Positions 19,273 through 31,388 of a stretch of DNA of 64,000 nucleotides are shown in pieces (the stretch's first letter is position 1; each line of letters opens with the position of its first letter). This DNA is from Hydrangea macrophylla (taxonomy: Eukaryota > Streptophyta > Magnoliopsida > Cornales > Hydrangeaceae): NCBI GenBank assembly GCA_033977485.1, contig CM066990.1, positions 10,815,501 through 10,879,500 of the forward strand, written 5' to 3'. A program made the translations under genes and the position numbers. The notes under the pieces were generated by a model, which was given only the letters and a program-made list of their open reading frames with translations, ran no database searches and had not been told where the DNA came from.

Positions 19273-22200
19273 TGTAGACACCCCATTTTGTCGGCTATCA
19301 GATTTAGGAGACCCATAGCTTGGTGGTTCACAATGATCGTAAAAGACTCAAAAGGACTCCTGGAAGCCCGTTCTATCTCTCAAAATGCTCAGAATGACCA
19401 AAATGCCCCTGAAAGCCCAAAAGCTCCCAGATTCGGACCAAAAGTTCTGGAAACATGCTACGTCGTAAGAAAAGTGATAAAATGAGTTTTTTTTTAAGTA
19501 AAATCGGATGAAATCGTCAGCTCCCAGAGACCCCAGGAAGTCCCGGAAGTTCCCAGAAAGTCCCTGTTGACCGGTTTAACCAAGGTTTGACCAGGTTTGA
19601 CCAAGTTTGACCGAAATCGTCCAAATTTACCGGAATCATTCTGGATCATGTGGAAAATATTAAAATGAGTTTTAAAAGGAAATCGAGCGAAAACGTCAGC
19701 TCCGGGGAACTCCCAGAGGTTCCCAGAACTTCCTGGGAATCCCAGGTTTGACCAGTTTGACCAGAATTTGACTGTAGAATCGGGGCACCTTAAAAATTTT
19801 CAAATATTTTTCATGGATACTAGAGGTTAATAGCTTTCCAATGGTATATCGCACATAATTTTCGGATTTAAAATGAGTTTATTATGAATTTCTGAAGGCA
19901 AAAAAGGCGATCAAATCGGCTTTTATCGCAAATACCGCAAAACTTTTCAAAGTGACCTATCCCCGATTTATTTTTTATGAAAAGTAGACTCCATTACCTT
20001 TCCAACGGTATATCACAACCTCAATTTGGAGTTCGTATGCATTTTCTGTGAATTTCGGACGAAATAGGGTCTTTTCACGAATACCGGAACCTCTGGGGGC
20101 CTAAACAGCATTATCTGGATTAAGAAGGAGCAGTGCCGCCGCGGCACTGGCCCACTACCGCCGCGGCACTCCCCTCCAGAACAATGTGTTTTTGTAAATA
20201 ATTTTGGGGTTCCATTTTGATTAATTAAAAACCAAAACGACGTAGTTTTATGATTTCAGATGTTTGGAGCCAATAGGAATACTTCTAAAACCCCAAAACC
20301 ACCCCAAGTTGGCCTATATAAACCCCCCTTGACTTCTCATTTTGGGGGGTGTAAAATGAAAGCTTAGAAAAAGTTTGGGAGAGAAAGTTGTAGAGATAAG
20401 GTTTGAATAGAGAAAAAAGAAGCTTCCTTCTTTGATTTTCAAAACAAAAGTGAGTTCTAAACTTTGTTTTTACTTCCTTACTCCCATTTACTTCAACATT
20501 CAATACACCCAACCACCATTTTAGTGAGGATTTAAGAGAGTGGAAGCTTCTTCCATGTCCAATGTCATTACATATGAGTGAAACACCAAACTACAAGTTC
20601 TATACATCATGAATATCATCTATTGATTGCTATCTATTTACTTGTTTGCTTATATAATGTTCATCTCTTCTCATCTCACTTCTTTTTTATTTTATTTATT
20701 TACTTACTAGTCCATCATCATCTAAATGATGACATGAAGTTTGGGGTGAGTGAATCCTTATGGATAGTAGCTCTTGACCTAAAAAACATGTTTGATAGAT
20801 GATGATCATAACTTCAATACCTCCAAGGTATTCTTGAAGTTATGTTCAAAATAAAAATAAATCTCTCCAACAATCTTGGAGGTTCTTGATGATGAGTTTG
20901 AGGTTGGCATTTTAAGTGGCTATAACCTTCATTGAGTATTGAAAATATGCTTTCAAAATATCTACTCCAAAACCCCTCTTAAAACCCCCTCATTTTAATC
21001 CCAAGAAAGAAAACTCTAGTTTTTCCCAAAATTTTCAAAACAGTGAGTCAAAACAGTGAGTAATCTGAGTTTAAAGATTTTTCTAGAACTCAATACTCAA
21101 CATATGGATGCAAGCCACTTGGAAAGTCTTCCTAACTCATTGGAGAACACCCATGATTTTTGGTTTGACTTGGAAGTACTTGGAAATGGTCCATTTGGAC
21201 CCAAACATTCCTTCCAGACATTCTGTTTTTGCTGTCACAGCAGCTAGATCCACTTCCAACCTATTTTTCAGAAAACTTTTCCAAAAATAGTGGTCCTACC
21301 TTATTTTTCCCTCAAACTTCAATGGCGTAGGGAACCTTTTGTATAAAATGGGACTCTAGATCATTTGTTTTCATTTTCTAAGATATTTCAACATTTCAGT
21401 CAACAGTACGGACTCTGTTTCTGAGTGACCTCTATTGTTTATATGATTTCTATCAATCTGTGATAGTTATTAAATATTGGCTTTTTGGGTTGTGTTCTAG
21501 ACACAATAAGGAAGATTTCCATAAACAATCATGCATTGAAAACATTTCTAACCCCTCTTTTCAATTTCCAAAAGATCATGTTACTGTTCTGTCCACTATT
21601 CACAGCAAGCACATTTTAACTTTCATTCTTTGATTAGATGCCTACATGCACTCCAAATTAGCTCATGTCTTAGGAAGTAGTTCATACTATATTTTTACAT
21701 ATCCCATGATGATTTCCTTCATACATTCATACATATTCTAGACTTCTAAGTCATTCTAGGAATCCATGAACACAAAGCACACTACAACCTTTACACATTC
21801 TAGATACATACATTGCATCCATGCAAAGATTTGGGGTTTTGTAACTCCTAATCTAAGAAGGTTATAAGGAATGATCATGATCACACGATCATGCTTCCCC
21901 TCGATCTAATCATCCTTTCTCATCCATTTCGGGGATTGAGAGATCTTCTTTTCCCAAAGATTAGCATGCATCATTCTAGCTTACTAAGCATACTTTGATC
22001 CTTTTGATTTATTTGTTTTAAGAACAATTCATGTCCCCCCCTTTAGATTAGGAAGTCTTGATTATTTGATATATGATTAGACGATTTTTCCTAGGTTTAA
22101 TTGTGTGATCTTTCACTTTTACATTGTATGATATTTGGCTAAGATCTTATGAATGATATCTTATCTTTTGATCTTCCATTTCAAGATTCTTATGTAATGT

Positions 22201-22590
22201 AATATACTATCATAATAGTAATTTCCGAACCACACATAGTATAAGATGATTATTTGGATGCTAATTGAGGCCCGTCGAGAGACGGGGCGAGTTGAGGGTG
22301 TTTTAGTCGTGACAAAGGCTCCTTCCTCACTCGTACCAAAACCCCGAGCCAAGTTCTTTGGTTATGAAGGGCCGGTGCCCTTTATCCGTTTGGGTGAGTC
22401 AAAATTAGGTTTCTTGGTTCCTTAAAGACCAAGTGGTGACTCTGTATCTGTTTTCGAAAGACCTTCTTTTCTTCAAAATCAACCTCTTATTTTCTTTCAA
22501 ATCAATTTTGAAACAAAGAAAAATCAATTCCGAAACCCTAGAAACAAACAGGAAAAACCGGGAGTGGACGACGGATTCCGCGTGTCAACA
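19273..22590 (+). repeat. 3' LTR of Tat-1 (3318 bp)
   Basis: Runs from TGTAGACACCCCATTTTG to CGTGTCAACA. It is a different subfamily from the other Tat LTRs here: only the ends and the AAAGACC...GTGGTGACTC-type tail recall them. A GC-rich palindromic pair of GTGCCGCCGCGGCAC-type motifs lies at 20133-20175, and a TATA box at 20314. The next bases, 22591 onward, read as gag on the opposite strand. Confidence 0.85.
20314..20323 (+). promoter_or_regulatory. TATA box of Tat-1 LTR
   Basis: CTATATAAAC lies about 1040 bases into the LTR, followed by purine-rich leader-like sequence. Confidence 0.6.
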
Positions 22591-23979
22591 GATGGCCAAG
22601 ACCTCGTAGATAGGCCGGGAAAGAGGTGTGAAGGTAATTGCAGCCCGATCCTGACCGCCTTTCTATTGATCCTGCTTCGTCTTCTTTCCTGAACCGTTCT
22701 CGGAGCCTTCGAGTTTTTGTTTTGATCTTGGGGATTCATCTCCCGCAAAGTTAGCCCGCTTGGAATTTAGGAACTCCTCTATGTCGATGTACTTTCCAAC
22801 CCTCTCAGAGAGCTCAACCAAGGTTGTCGGTCGATCATGGTATAATGACGTAGCAACTTTGGTGTGTCGAACTCCCAAGAAGAAAGCAGTATTAGCGACC
22901 ATTTTGTTCAGGTGGCGGATCTGGAGCTTTGCAGGTTGAAACGGTCAATGTAATCCTTCAGGTATTCTCCCCTACGCTACTTAACAGTCAGTAGTTGGGT
23001 GTCCGGCTGCGACCAATCGAACATCCCCACGAACTGGCTGATAAAGAGCTTGCTGAGTGCCTTGAAATTGTCGATCGTGCGGGGCTTAAGAGCATGGAAC
23101 CACTATGCGATCAGCCCTTTGAGAGTGTTGGGAAAGGCCATGCACAGTAGTTCGTCAGTGGTGGTGACCAGTGTTATCTGGGCCTTATAAGTCTGGACAT
23201 GATCCACTGGGCCTCCCGAACCATCATAAGAGTCGAGATGCGGTGGTTTGAACTTCCGCAGGATGGGGAATCCTGTGACCCGGATGGTAAAGGGCGACTT
23301 AATTTATATATTGGTGTGATCATGGAGCGGCTTACGACTCAATTTCTCAATTTGCTTCTGTAGGTCCTCGATCTGGGCCTTGACATTTTTCTGACCGGTC
23401 TTCCATTCCGTATCTGAATGGTACGTTAGATCAGACGATGACGCCTCTTCCACGAAGTGCGTTGTCCTCGGGGACGGAACTCGACTTTAGCTCTGGATAA
23501 TCGTATGGCTAAGATCTCCATGGCTCTTGGCCGGGGGGGTCTTTGGCTGAATCCTGTGCCGTTTGCCCTTGTCTTTCCCCTCTGGCAGCGCGTCTGTTGT
23601 TGATGATTTCTTTGGCATCCCCCGCCCGACATGGGTTGGCTCGGGCACATTATTGGGTCTGATCGGGAGCCTGGCTATGCTCATCGTTCCCGAACCATCC
23701 AAAATCTAGCAGGGATATAGGCTCAGTGTGGGCATGCCTTCGGACCTGTACGGGCTCTCGGTCCTGTGCACCCTTCTCGGGTCGATCCTTAATTTGAGGG
23801 AGCTTTTCTTGACAGGTCAGCAACGCTTTAATCTGCTGCTAAGTTTACCGTTGGCCCTCCAGGAATTGTGCAAGAGCCGCGGTAACCTGTTCAGAGGTCA
23901 TGGAAGCAGCTGATTGCCCCACCTGTGAATCCATCTGTCCTGCTATAGCACCAGTCTTCTTACCCTTCTTCGGCGGCAT
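22591..23979 (-). pseudogene. gag: gag remnant of minus-strand gypsy element
   Basis: It starts MPPKKGKKTGAIAGQM at 23979. About 50 codons in come the first stops (near 23852), then a charged linker and the capsid region. Recognisable gag phrases appear in sense between about 23250 and 22980: FKPPHLDSYDGSGGP, MAFPNTLKGLIAWWF and LFISQFVG. Near 22880-22760 it reads VATSLYHDRPTTLVEL and RVGKYIDIEEF. The frame ends at the insertion with FTPLSRPIYEVLAI, a common gag C-terminal motif, so Tat-1 entered gag coding sequence. Several stops and shifts make it non-functional. The family is Ty3/gypsy; the exact lineage (Athila/Tat-like) is uncertain. Confidence 0.75.
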
Positions 23980-24023
23980 GTTGATTAGTCAAAGATTTGT
24001 TTTTTTGAGAGAGTTTATCGAGT

Positions 24024-24043
24024 TTCCCATAGACAGCGCTAAA
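24024..24043 (-). promoter_or_regulatory. Primer-binding site of minus-strand gypsy element
   Basis: Sense TTTAGCGCTGTCTATGGGAA directly follows the LTR end (…GGCATCATCA plus one base). It is a mutated form of the TGGCGCCGTCTGTGGGAA primer site common in plant gypsy elements. Confidence 0.65.
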
Positions 24044-24044
24044 C

Positions 24045-24762
24045 TGATGATGCCAAAAATTGGTAAAGGACAAGAAGAGTAATTTAAGGAGAGAGACAAG
24101 GATTTGTGTGTGGTTCGGCACCATTAATTAGGTGGCCTACGTCTACGTGGTACGTCAGAGTATGTTTACTAATAGATCACCGGAGGCCTATGGTGAACCA
24201 ACAGAGAGGCGGCACTACCAGAGAACCGGCCGGGTATATGTGTGTGAGTGATATGTTAACTGTTATTCTCATGAGATAAGAATGCAATCCCCTTTAACAG
24301 GGGGAGTGGTCTCTTTTATAGACGCAAGAGACTACTCGTACAAGGTAACTAACTGATTTAGGAAACCTAACTTGAATACAAGTGATTAGCATAAAGCACG
24401 AAGGTTCCCTTAATGGTTTAGGAAACTGCTCGTATTAGTCTTCTGACCGAACTAGGGAACTACCAACAACCTTATAGAGCCAGTCACGGGGCAGGGGTAG
24501 CGCTCATTGGGGGGACAATTCTGCCCCGTGATCCCGAGCCGTGGTTTCGGACTGGGCGATATCGACCGACCAGCTTGGGAGAACCAGAGGTACATTTTTC
24601 AGACGATTCGGTGCCTCTATGTTGACATGGCAATTTTACCTTGACCGGATATTTTCTAACCTATCACGGGACTTAGACAAACACTCACTAGATAATTGGG
24701 TAGCTAATAGAATGTTTGGGGGATTTCATAATAAGGACTTAAGAATTCCGGGGGTGTAAGCA
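24045..24762 (-). repeat. 5' LTR of minus-strand gypsy element (about 718 bp)
   Basis: In sense it starts TGCTTACACCCCCGG and ends GGCATCATCA. The left end is fixed by the primer site. The right end is the best TG/CA candidate and is less sure. Confidence 0.6.
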
Positions 24763-24853
24763 AAAAGTGGGGAAAATGTATGCTTGACAACCATGCATTG
24801 CATGTGTGTCAAGAGAGTATGGACTCTCATAATTTATAGAAAATTAAAACAAA

Positions 24854-24889
<36 letters not shown>

Positions 24890-26622
24890 CGAGGCACGGA
24901 GAAACCGTCACCGATGCCTTATTTTGCCATTCTGTCGCCGTTTGTCGTACAATTTGCGAACAGAAGCCGTGTTTCAGACTCGTGGAGGTGCGATAGTCAT
25001 TTCTATACCTTTAATTTATGTTTAATTGTTGTAATTTTGGTAACTTACGCTCATCGGTGACACGCAGTTGTCGAATTCTTGTAGGATCCACTTCGGAGTA
25101 GGATTTGAGCAAGATTTGTGAAGGGATTCTATATTTCTAGCTTCTTTGGGATAAAATCTATAAGTGGTGAGTTTTCTAACTAAAGAATGATTGTGGTTTA
25201 AGGTGTTCAATGTTTCTTTGTATATATAGGATTGTTGAATTCATGCTTAGAAGTTATGAAATTACTAGATTTATGATTTGCATGTCAATATGTAAAATTG
25301 CCATGTTTATGTGCTTATGTGTTTATGTGGTAATCAACGAGCACTGGGAAAATGATTAATTGTTGGGAGTAATAAGGGTGGTAAAGAGGAAGAATCCAAT
25401 AAATACAGAAGTCCAAGCAATAGAAGTGACCACGAGACTAACGGAGGTCTTCGAGTCTGAATGAATTATTGAACCGGTGACTCGGCGATTACGGATAGGA
25501 TTTATGTGTTAAATTATAGCATTGCACATGTTAGGCATTCAATCATGTTTAGATTACTCAATAAGCCTAATGCTTAAGAAAACCGTTTTCCTTTTTTGTT
25601 GTGGTGAATAACAACCACCGTAGGTTCGAAGCAATGTCCGAAGAGGAAATGACGTGCGATGGGAGAGAAGGGGGTGACTTGGGCTTGTTTATGTGCTTTT
25701 CGACTTAAACTTGTAATAGGTTGTAAGATGTACTTCCTTTAATGGTGATATTAGTATTTTGTTGTATTCGTGAGACTTAGATCCTTTAACTTGTCATTTG
25801 GTAGTTTTGGAACTTGATTTGGTAAAATCCATGTAAATTTCCTATGTTTTGATTGGATGTGTGCGAGTTACTAAGTTAGACCATTCCGGCAAGTCTGGAT
25901 GGTGTCACAAGTATTGTCGACAAGTTCCTTTCATTTGTATACTGATGGTTATGGTTTGAGTTCACGTACAACAAGTTTATGAACTTTTGATAAGAATTGA
26001 GTTTTAAAGCTTGTTTTGATTCAAAGAATTGAATTCATGGTGTTTTGATCCAATTGGTTAATGTTTAAAAAGGTTAGGGAGTGTGTTTGAAATGTTTTCC
26101 TAAGGTTTCTTGAGGTTTGGTTTGGTTTGGTATGATTTAGATATGTTTGGACTTGTTGAACAGGGAATTTCTGCTAAAAAGTTGAGTTCTGTAGAAATCG
26201 GATCGATCCGGGCCTTGAGCGGATCGATCCAGAGCAGCTAGGTTAGGCAAAGATGTCATTCTGCTAAAATCGGATCAATCCGATTTTGGGCAGATCGATT
26301 CATAGGTCTATTTCCAGCCAGACAGCTTTTACAGAAACGGACATAACTCTCTCTAGAAAATTCAGATTTGCGTGCCGTTTTTGCATTGGAATCGAGACTC
26401 AAAGACCTATCTTTTGGTATAAAGTTTGTTATACTTTATTATTGACCATTTTTCCCTTGAGGCTGTTTTGTTACAATGGAGTTCTTTTACGTTGTTAAAC
26501 ACATGTGTTTCTTAATATTTTGCATGTTTCTTTGCTAATTAGTATAATTGAGCGCTTGTAACATTGTTACACGTGTCCTATCCGCATGAGGCGGGTTATG
26601 GTTTGACACCCAGCTATACCAT
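24763..26622. other. Non-coding, LTR-like sequence
   Basis: AT-rich, with no credible protein. It holds a GA microsatellite and a cluster of GGATCGATCC-type palindromes (26195-26310). The style (palindromes followed by a run such as CATAACTCTCTCTAG) recalls long LTRs of plant chromoviruses. I cannot fix ends or family. Confidence 0.4.
24854..24889. repeat. GA microsatellite
   Basis: A nearly pure AG/GA run of about 36 bases, with one AAAG interruption near its left end. Confidence 0.95.
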
Positions 26623-26755
26623 TCTCAACAACAAGCCTTAGTATGAAGTATCGACCGTTACTAAATCTCAACTAACAAACCTTGGTACGAAGTACCGACC
26701 GTCACAAATCTCAACTGACCGGGCTTGGTACAAAGTACCGACTGTCCTAAATCTC
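26623..26755. repeat. Three tandem copies of a 43-bp unit
   Basis: Units begin CTCAAC at about 26623, 26667 and 26710. Each carries CTTGGTACGAAGTACCGACC or a close variant, with the internal palindrome GGTAC.AAGTACC. Non-coding. Confidence 0.8.
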
Positions 26756-27834
26756 AAAACATCATTACTCTTTCCATAAACCATAAGTCTTTCCATAACT
26801 CATTTTCACCCACGAAGGCGTAACCCAAACATCTTAAGATCTCTGTGATCGCTAGTACACATACTATTAGAAACAAACAGCCTCCGCGGCTAACAATAGT
26901 ACTATACTATGCATGTTAGCTTGTTGCTATGGATCCTCTTATAGTACAGATTCATTTATTCGATGACATTAGGATTCATTATTCAATCGTGTATTTTAAG
27001 AACATGCAGTCTCTCTCTTAACACAACAATACTATATCATGAAGTTACTATTGGGATTGTGTCCTCAAACCATTACTGTATGCATGAGATATTGGCGTTT
27101 TACATATGGATATCAATTTATAGTTCATTATGTATGTTTCATGAGATGGTTGTTTGTAATCCTTAAGTGTAGTAGCAGGTAATTCGTGTATGTATGAGAT
27201 ACATACATATGAGATACGGATTTATATTCTTTGATACTTAGAATTTGTCATATACACTGTAGCATGATTAACTACCATTGGATGGAATGGTGAATCTCAA
27301 TCACTAGAGTGTGAGACTCTCAGTTAATATGTTAGTGCTTATAATGCATTGATGGACCATGAGATTTTTCTATTGACATCTAAAACTGTCAGCAGTCGAT
27401 AGGAACTCATAACTTGTATTAGTTACATGTTCTTAATCTTGAGATAATTATGGGCACAGACTATGGATGTTACTGCTTTGACTTACCAATCAGTGAGGTC
27501 TTCAAGATCCCTGGGTATCTTGGGCCAGTCATGTTCATAGGGTTGTGAACATATATTATCAAGATAGAATCTACCCTCTGATAAAGAGTAAGCATTCCCT
27601 TGAGAATGTCACCAAGTTGATTGCTGAGAACTGTAGTATTGTTGATAAGTAGTTATCAACATGTTTGGTAATCATGAGAGGTGAATGAAACTCAAGGAAT
27701 AGAAGATGTGATCATCATTTAGATTGATAGTAACAGTTTATTCGGCTACCTAAATATGATTATGAATGCTGAAGATAGAGAGACATTAGTACAATCATAC
27801 AAGTGTAGTTATCGCTTCAGATATGTTCTTTTGT
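26756..27834. other. Non-coding remnant, perhaps copia-derived
   Basis: No open frame of interest. Read on the minus strand, phrases recall the non-coding ends of plant copia elements, but neither LTR ends nor a primer site can be placed. It continues after the LINE at 29159. Confidence 0.3.
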
Positions 27835-27848
27835 GTTGGAGTGTAGTT

Positions 27849-29144
27849 TTTTTTTTTCGGAAAACTGGTTAATTAATCCAAAAAGAAAGTACAAAAGTAC
27901 AAGGGGCATACCCCAGGATATACAATAAGAGCAAAACCACCAACGAAAAAAGGTGAGGAAAAACAAACAACATGATGACACAAGATAAAGTCATCTCCCT
28001 GAGTACAAGCAAAGCAAAGCAAAAGCAAAAGCAACCAAGTACTCAAAACATAAAAAACTCACAGAAAGCTGGGAAGACAATCAAATCCCTACACTAAACA
28101 ATTAACAACTGTGTCAACCAAAACAACTGAAAATTACACAGGAAGCATCATGGTCCATATGGATAAGTAGTCTTGGATTTTCGGATCCTTGTGCCACCGA
28201 ACCTGAATTTGATCACGAATGCTACATATAATGTCCTGGCTGATTCTGTCTCTAGGTTTGCTCAGATGTTGGAATATGCGAGCATTCCTTTCTCGCCATA
28301 TGGTGTAGACCATAATACCAACGCACATCCGTGGCATGATATGTTTGGGCTTTTTAGATTTCCATTTGTTTGCAACCCAATGTATGATGGATCTCCAGTC
28401 AATGGGGCATCCAGTCAGATTGAACCTGCTCATGACCACCTGCCAAATATAAAAGGAAAAACCACAAGTAAAAAAAAGATGGTCATGAGAGTCCATGTCT
28501 TTGTTACATAAAACACAAGCTAGGGGCCCTTGAGTGAAGGTCCATATCCTATCTTGAGTAGGAAGTTTCTGATGAGAAGCAGCCCAGACGATGAAACTAT
28601 GTCTAGGTATACTTCCAGGGAACCAAACCAAATGTGCCCAAGGAACCTTAGGGTGGGCCTCTCTAAGAAACTTCCAAGTGTGAGAGGTAACAAAGGATCC
28701 ATTCGGGGAAGGTTTCCAAATCACCACATCATTAGTATTGGAAGGATTGGGAGTTAACAAGGTTGCATTTTTTATTTCAATTAAATCCCAAGAGGATGCA
28801 ATTGGCCAATTCCACTCGTTGCCTTGAACAATAACCTGCACTTTAGAGTTAGTAGGAATAGCAGAATCATAAATGACCCTTTGCCCATACTTAGCAAAAA
28901 GAGAGCCACATGGTAGCCAAGGGTCATGCCAGAGAAAAGTACTAGACCCATTGCCGATCTTATAGTGCACCAAGGAAATAGCAGTGGCTCTAAGTTTCAA
29001 GAGTTTCCTCCAATACCAGGAACAGTGTGAGGGAGGTTTAACATACCAAAAGCTTTGACCCTTTAACATATAAGTTTGTATCCATCTCTTCCAATTAGAT
29101 TTGTTGGAGGTGGATAGGAGATTCCAAATGTAGTTATCGTTATC
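27849..29144 (-). mobile_element. LINE-A: 5'-truncated L1-type retrotransposon
   Basis: Sense is minus. The 3' tail is poly(A) (T-run at 27847-27857), preceded by a tail nearly identical to that of the LINE at 57499. Flanks are a perfect 14-bp target duplication GTTGGAGTGTAGTT at 27835-27848 and 29145-29158. LINE homology stops at 29129. The next 15 bases (29130-29144) are filler that copies flanking host sequence. Confidence 0.92.
28134..29129 (-). pseudogene. C-terminal part of LINE ORF2 (zf-RVT region), 5'-truncated but open
   Basis: The frame is open from the truncation point at 29129 to the stop at 28134, about 330 codons without lesion. It holds the region downstream of RT found in plant L1 elements: YKIGNGSSTFLWHDPWL, then the zf-RVT domain with …PRHSFIVWAASHQKLPTQDR, CVLCNKDMDSHDHLFFTC (the C..C…H…C zinc-binding set) and the tail VYTIWRERNARIFQ. 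Endonuclease and RT are missing through 5' truncation, so it is not a complete gene. The clean frame and exact target duplication suggest a fairly young insertion. The inner methionine at 29069 has no special standing as a start. Confidence 0.88.
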
Positions 29145-29225
29145 GTTGGAGTGTAGTTATCGTTATATAGTGGAGTGACACGACTAAAAAGTTGTGCAAT
29201 CTTGTGCAACACACAAGTGTAGGTG

Positions 29226-29946
29226 TATAGACACCCCAATTTTGACTGACCGTCGAATTCAGGCGATGGTTACCTCTAAAACCAATGACGACAACGTCCA
29301 AAAGAATTCAAAATCCTCAATCATAAAATCATGCTCTTCAGAAAGCTTCTTAACTCAAAAACTTGCCAATTTTAAAGCCAAAATGATCAAAATACCAGGA
29401 GTGACACTTTTTGAATACATGTGAAAACATGTACCAAAATATGGAAGCATCCTTGGTATATCCCTTTGATCAAAGGAATTACACTAGAAAAAGTTGAAAG
29501 TTCAAAATATGCATTTTCAAGCAAAATCAACGCAAAATGGTTCTTCAAGGGTAAAATGGTCACAAATAAATTTTTATGATTTTCAAACCATTTTTATAAA
29601 ATACTAGACTCCAATACCTTTCCAACGGTATAAGATTTGCAATTTTTGGATTTGTAATGATTTAAATATGAATTTTTGAAGTTTTGTGGCACTCGATACG
29701 ATGAGGTGGCAGTTAGTGATTGCCGCGAGGCACTCATCGAGTGCCACCTTGGTGGAAAGCAGTTTTTTATGTGACTTTAAAAGCATAATTTGATCAATGG
29801 ATAAAATGTCTCCAATTTTTTTGTGTGTGTTTAACACTCATAAATCACCCTTCCATACCTATAACACTCTAAAAATTACCTTCATACCCTCACTTCATTT
29901 GTTTATAAATAGAAACCCATTTTTTCACAAAGGGGAGGAGAAAACC
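29226..29946 (+). repeat. Tat-4 5' LTR, left part
   Basis: It aligns in reverse with 53911-53280 of the solo LTR, including the stretch ending in CTCTTCAGAAAGCTTCTTAA. It contains a GC-rich GGCACTC/GAGTGCC inverted cluster at 29690-29755 and a TATA box TTTATAAATA at 29902-29911. It is broken at 29946 by the Athila element. Confidence 0.85.
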
Positions 29947-30890
29947 TGATCGGGAGAAAACAAATCCCAATTATACGCCTTAATTCACATTTGTTAGCCG
30001 TTTTTATCTTGTTTTTGTGTATGTTTATTTTATTTTCTATTTTCTGTCAGGTTTTAGAAAAAAGCATATCTAATGGCAACCAGCAATTCAATCTCCATGC
30101 TTTCATCAACCATGTGCAACTAAACTCTTATTCTAGGGTTTCAATGAAACCCTAGCAATGTAAAGGAGGAAGTCTATGCTTTCTTATTTTAGGATTTTAT
30201 GTATTGGATAGTGATTGTATGTTGGTGGATTATTTATATATAATCAGTTTTTAATGATAATAATCAAGAGTATTTTGGATTTATTTTTGTCTTAGATTTT
30301 TCCTTATGCTTATTGAACTCAATAGTCCTTAATTTCTGTGATTGATATGAGTATTTACATACAATAGTGCTTATGTGATTGTGATGCTTACATCTTTTAT
30401 AATTCATGTCTAGGAAAGATGAGTTATGCTACACCCTAGTTATAGGTAGATAATTCATGTGAACCGAAGATGAATTATGCTTAGATTAAACTAGCAATAT
30501 CCTCTTGTTGATGCTATTGGGCTTGTAGCTACAATAGATCGTGACTATCAAAACATAGAACATAAAATAGGAAGTCTAGACCCCTGATGCATAGTTAGTG
30601 GTGGATTTGCAATCCTAGATCTCATCCACTCATATTTAAACCAATCTTCAATTTTGCATGCTAGTTTACTTAGATTTAATTCTAAAATTTATTTTCATAA
30701 TTTCATAGTTTACTTTATAATCTAATTCATAGTACAATCAAACTGAAATTCCATTTTCAATAGCTAATTAGATGTAGGTTTTATAAATTAAAGGATACAA
30801 ATATACAATCTCTGTGGGTTCGACCTTTACTTCCACACTACAAATCTTTTAAAGTAGAATATACTTTTTATCTTGATTCTGACAGGACCA
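29947..30890 (+). repeat. Athila 5' LTR (944 bp), internally deleted
   Basis: TGATCGGGAG…GACAGGACCA. Compared with the 3' LTR it lacks about 375 bases after 30067, the segment that in the 3' copy has the CG-rich palindromes and the TATA box. It has a 50-base segment near 30400-30450 that the 3' copy lacks. Confidence 0.88.
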
Positions 30891-30895
30891 ATTTT

Positions 30896-30915
30896 TGGCG
30901 CCGTTTTCAGGGATT
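30896..30915 (+). promoter_or_regulatory. Primer-binding site of the Athila element (tRNA-Asp type)
   Basis: TGGCGCCGTTTTCAGGGATT begins six bases after the LTR end. It matches the 3' end of plant tRNA-Asp in its first ten bases. Confidence 0.8.
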
Positions 30916-31388
30916 GAAATATTTTTGCTGTTAATTTTTAGAATCCTAATTTAGTTAGTTAGTAAATATTAGCGTAGATTTTTATTTTCTTTATTTCTAG
31001 ATTAGTTTCAAGTCGCTAAAATTATCCGTATTTTGCAGATTTCAAAACATCAAAATTCTAGCAAGTTCAAGTGGAGCAACTGTGCACGTCAAAGGAGCTT
31101 ACGCGGACCTGAAAAAATAAATTAATTGCAAAAAATTTAAAAATACCAAGTAAACCGCTTCGCTTTAAAATTCGCACCAACTCACTGTAAGTCAGGGCGC
31201 TGAGACGCATTACTTGCATTAGGTAGGTGTGAAGTGAGCACTGCATTAGCTAGGAACCCGGGGTGCTAGGCTTTGATGCGAATCACTGCATAAGGATAAT
31301 TTCATGCATCATATTAGTCCTGTGTGCTTGCATGCTTGAGTATTAGCGTCTTTTATTTTCTTAATTTTTGAGTCAGTTCTTTAAGTTT

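Larger units (their letters stand above)
10498..22590 (+). mobile_element. Tat-1: plus-strand Tat-lineage Ty3/gypsy element, 5' half off window
   Basis: It runs from inside RT (10498) through RNase H and integrase (to 13318), a hairpin-bearing UTR, two antisense genes, a repeat-rich stretch, a polypurine tract and a 3' LTR (19273-22590). The domain order RT-RNase H-second RNase H-integrase and the antisense genes between integrase and the 3' LTR are hallmarks of the Tat lineage. The 5' part was displaced to the left by the Ogre-A insertion. Tat-1 itself interrupts a minus-strand gag at 22590/22591. Confidence 0.88.
22591..24762 (-). mobile_element. Minus-strand gypsy element: 5' LTR, primer site and gag, cut by Tat-1
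   Basis: In sense it has an LTR (24762-24045), a primer-binding site, ATG 23979 and a gag frame that runs right up to the Tat-1 LTR border at 22591. The rest of the element should lie to the left of Tat-1, outside the window. Confidence 0.75.

Noticed and set aside
19216..19485. ORF across the Tat-1 polypurine tract and LTR start
   Set aside because: It spans the primer tract and LTR boundary, so it cannot be a conserved gene.
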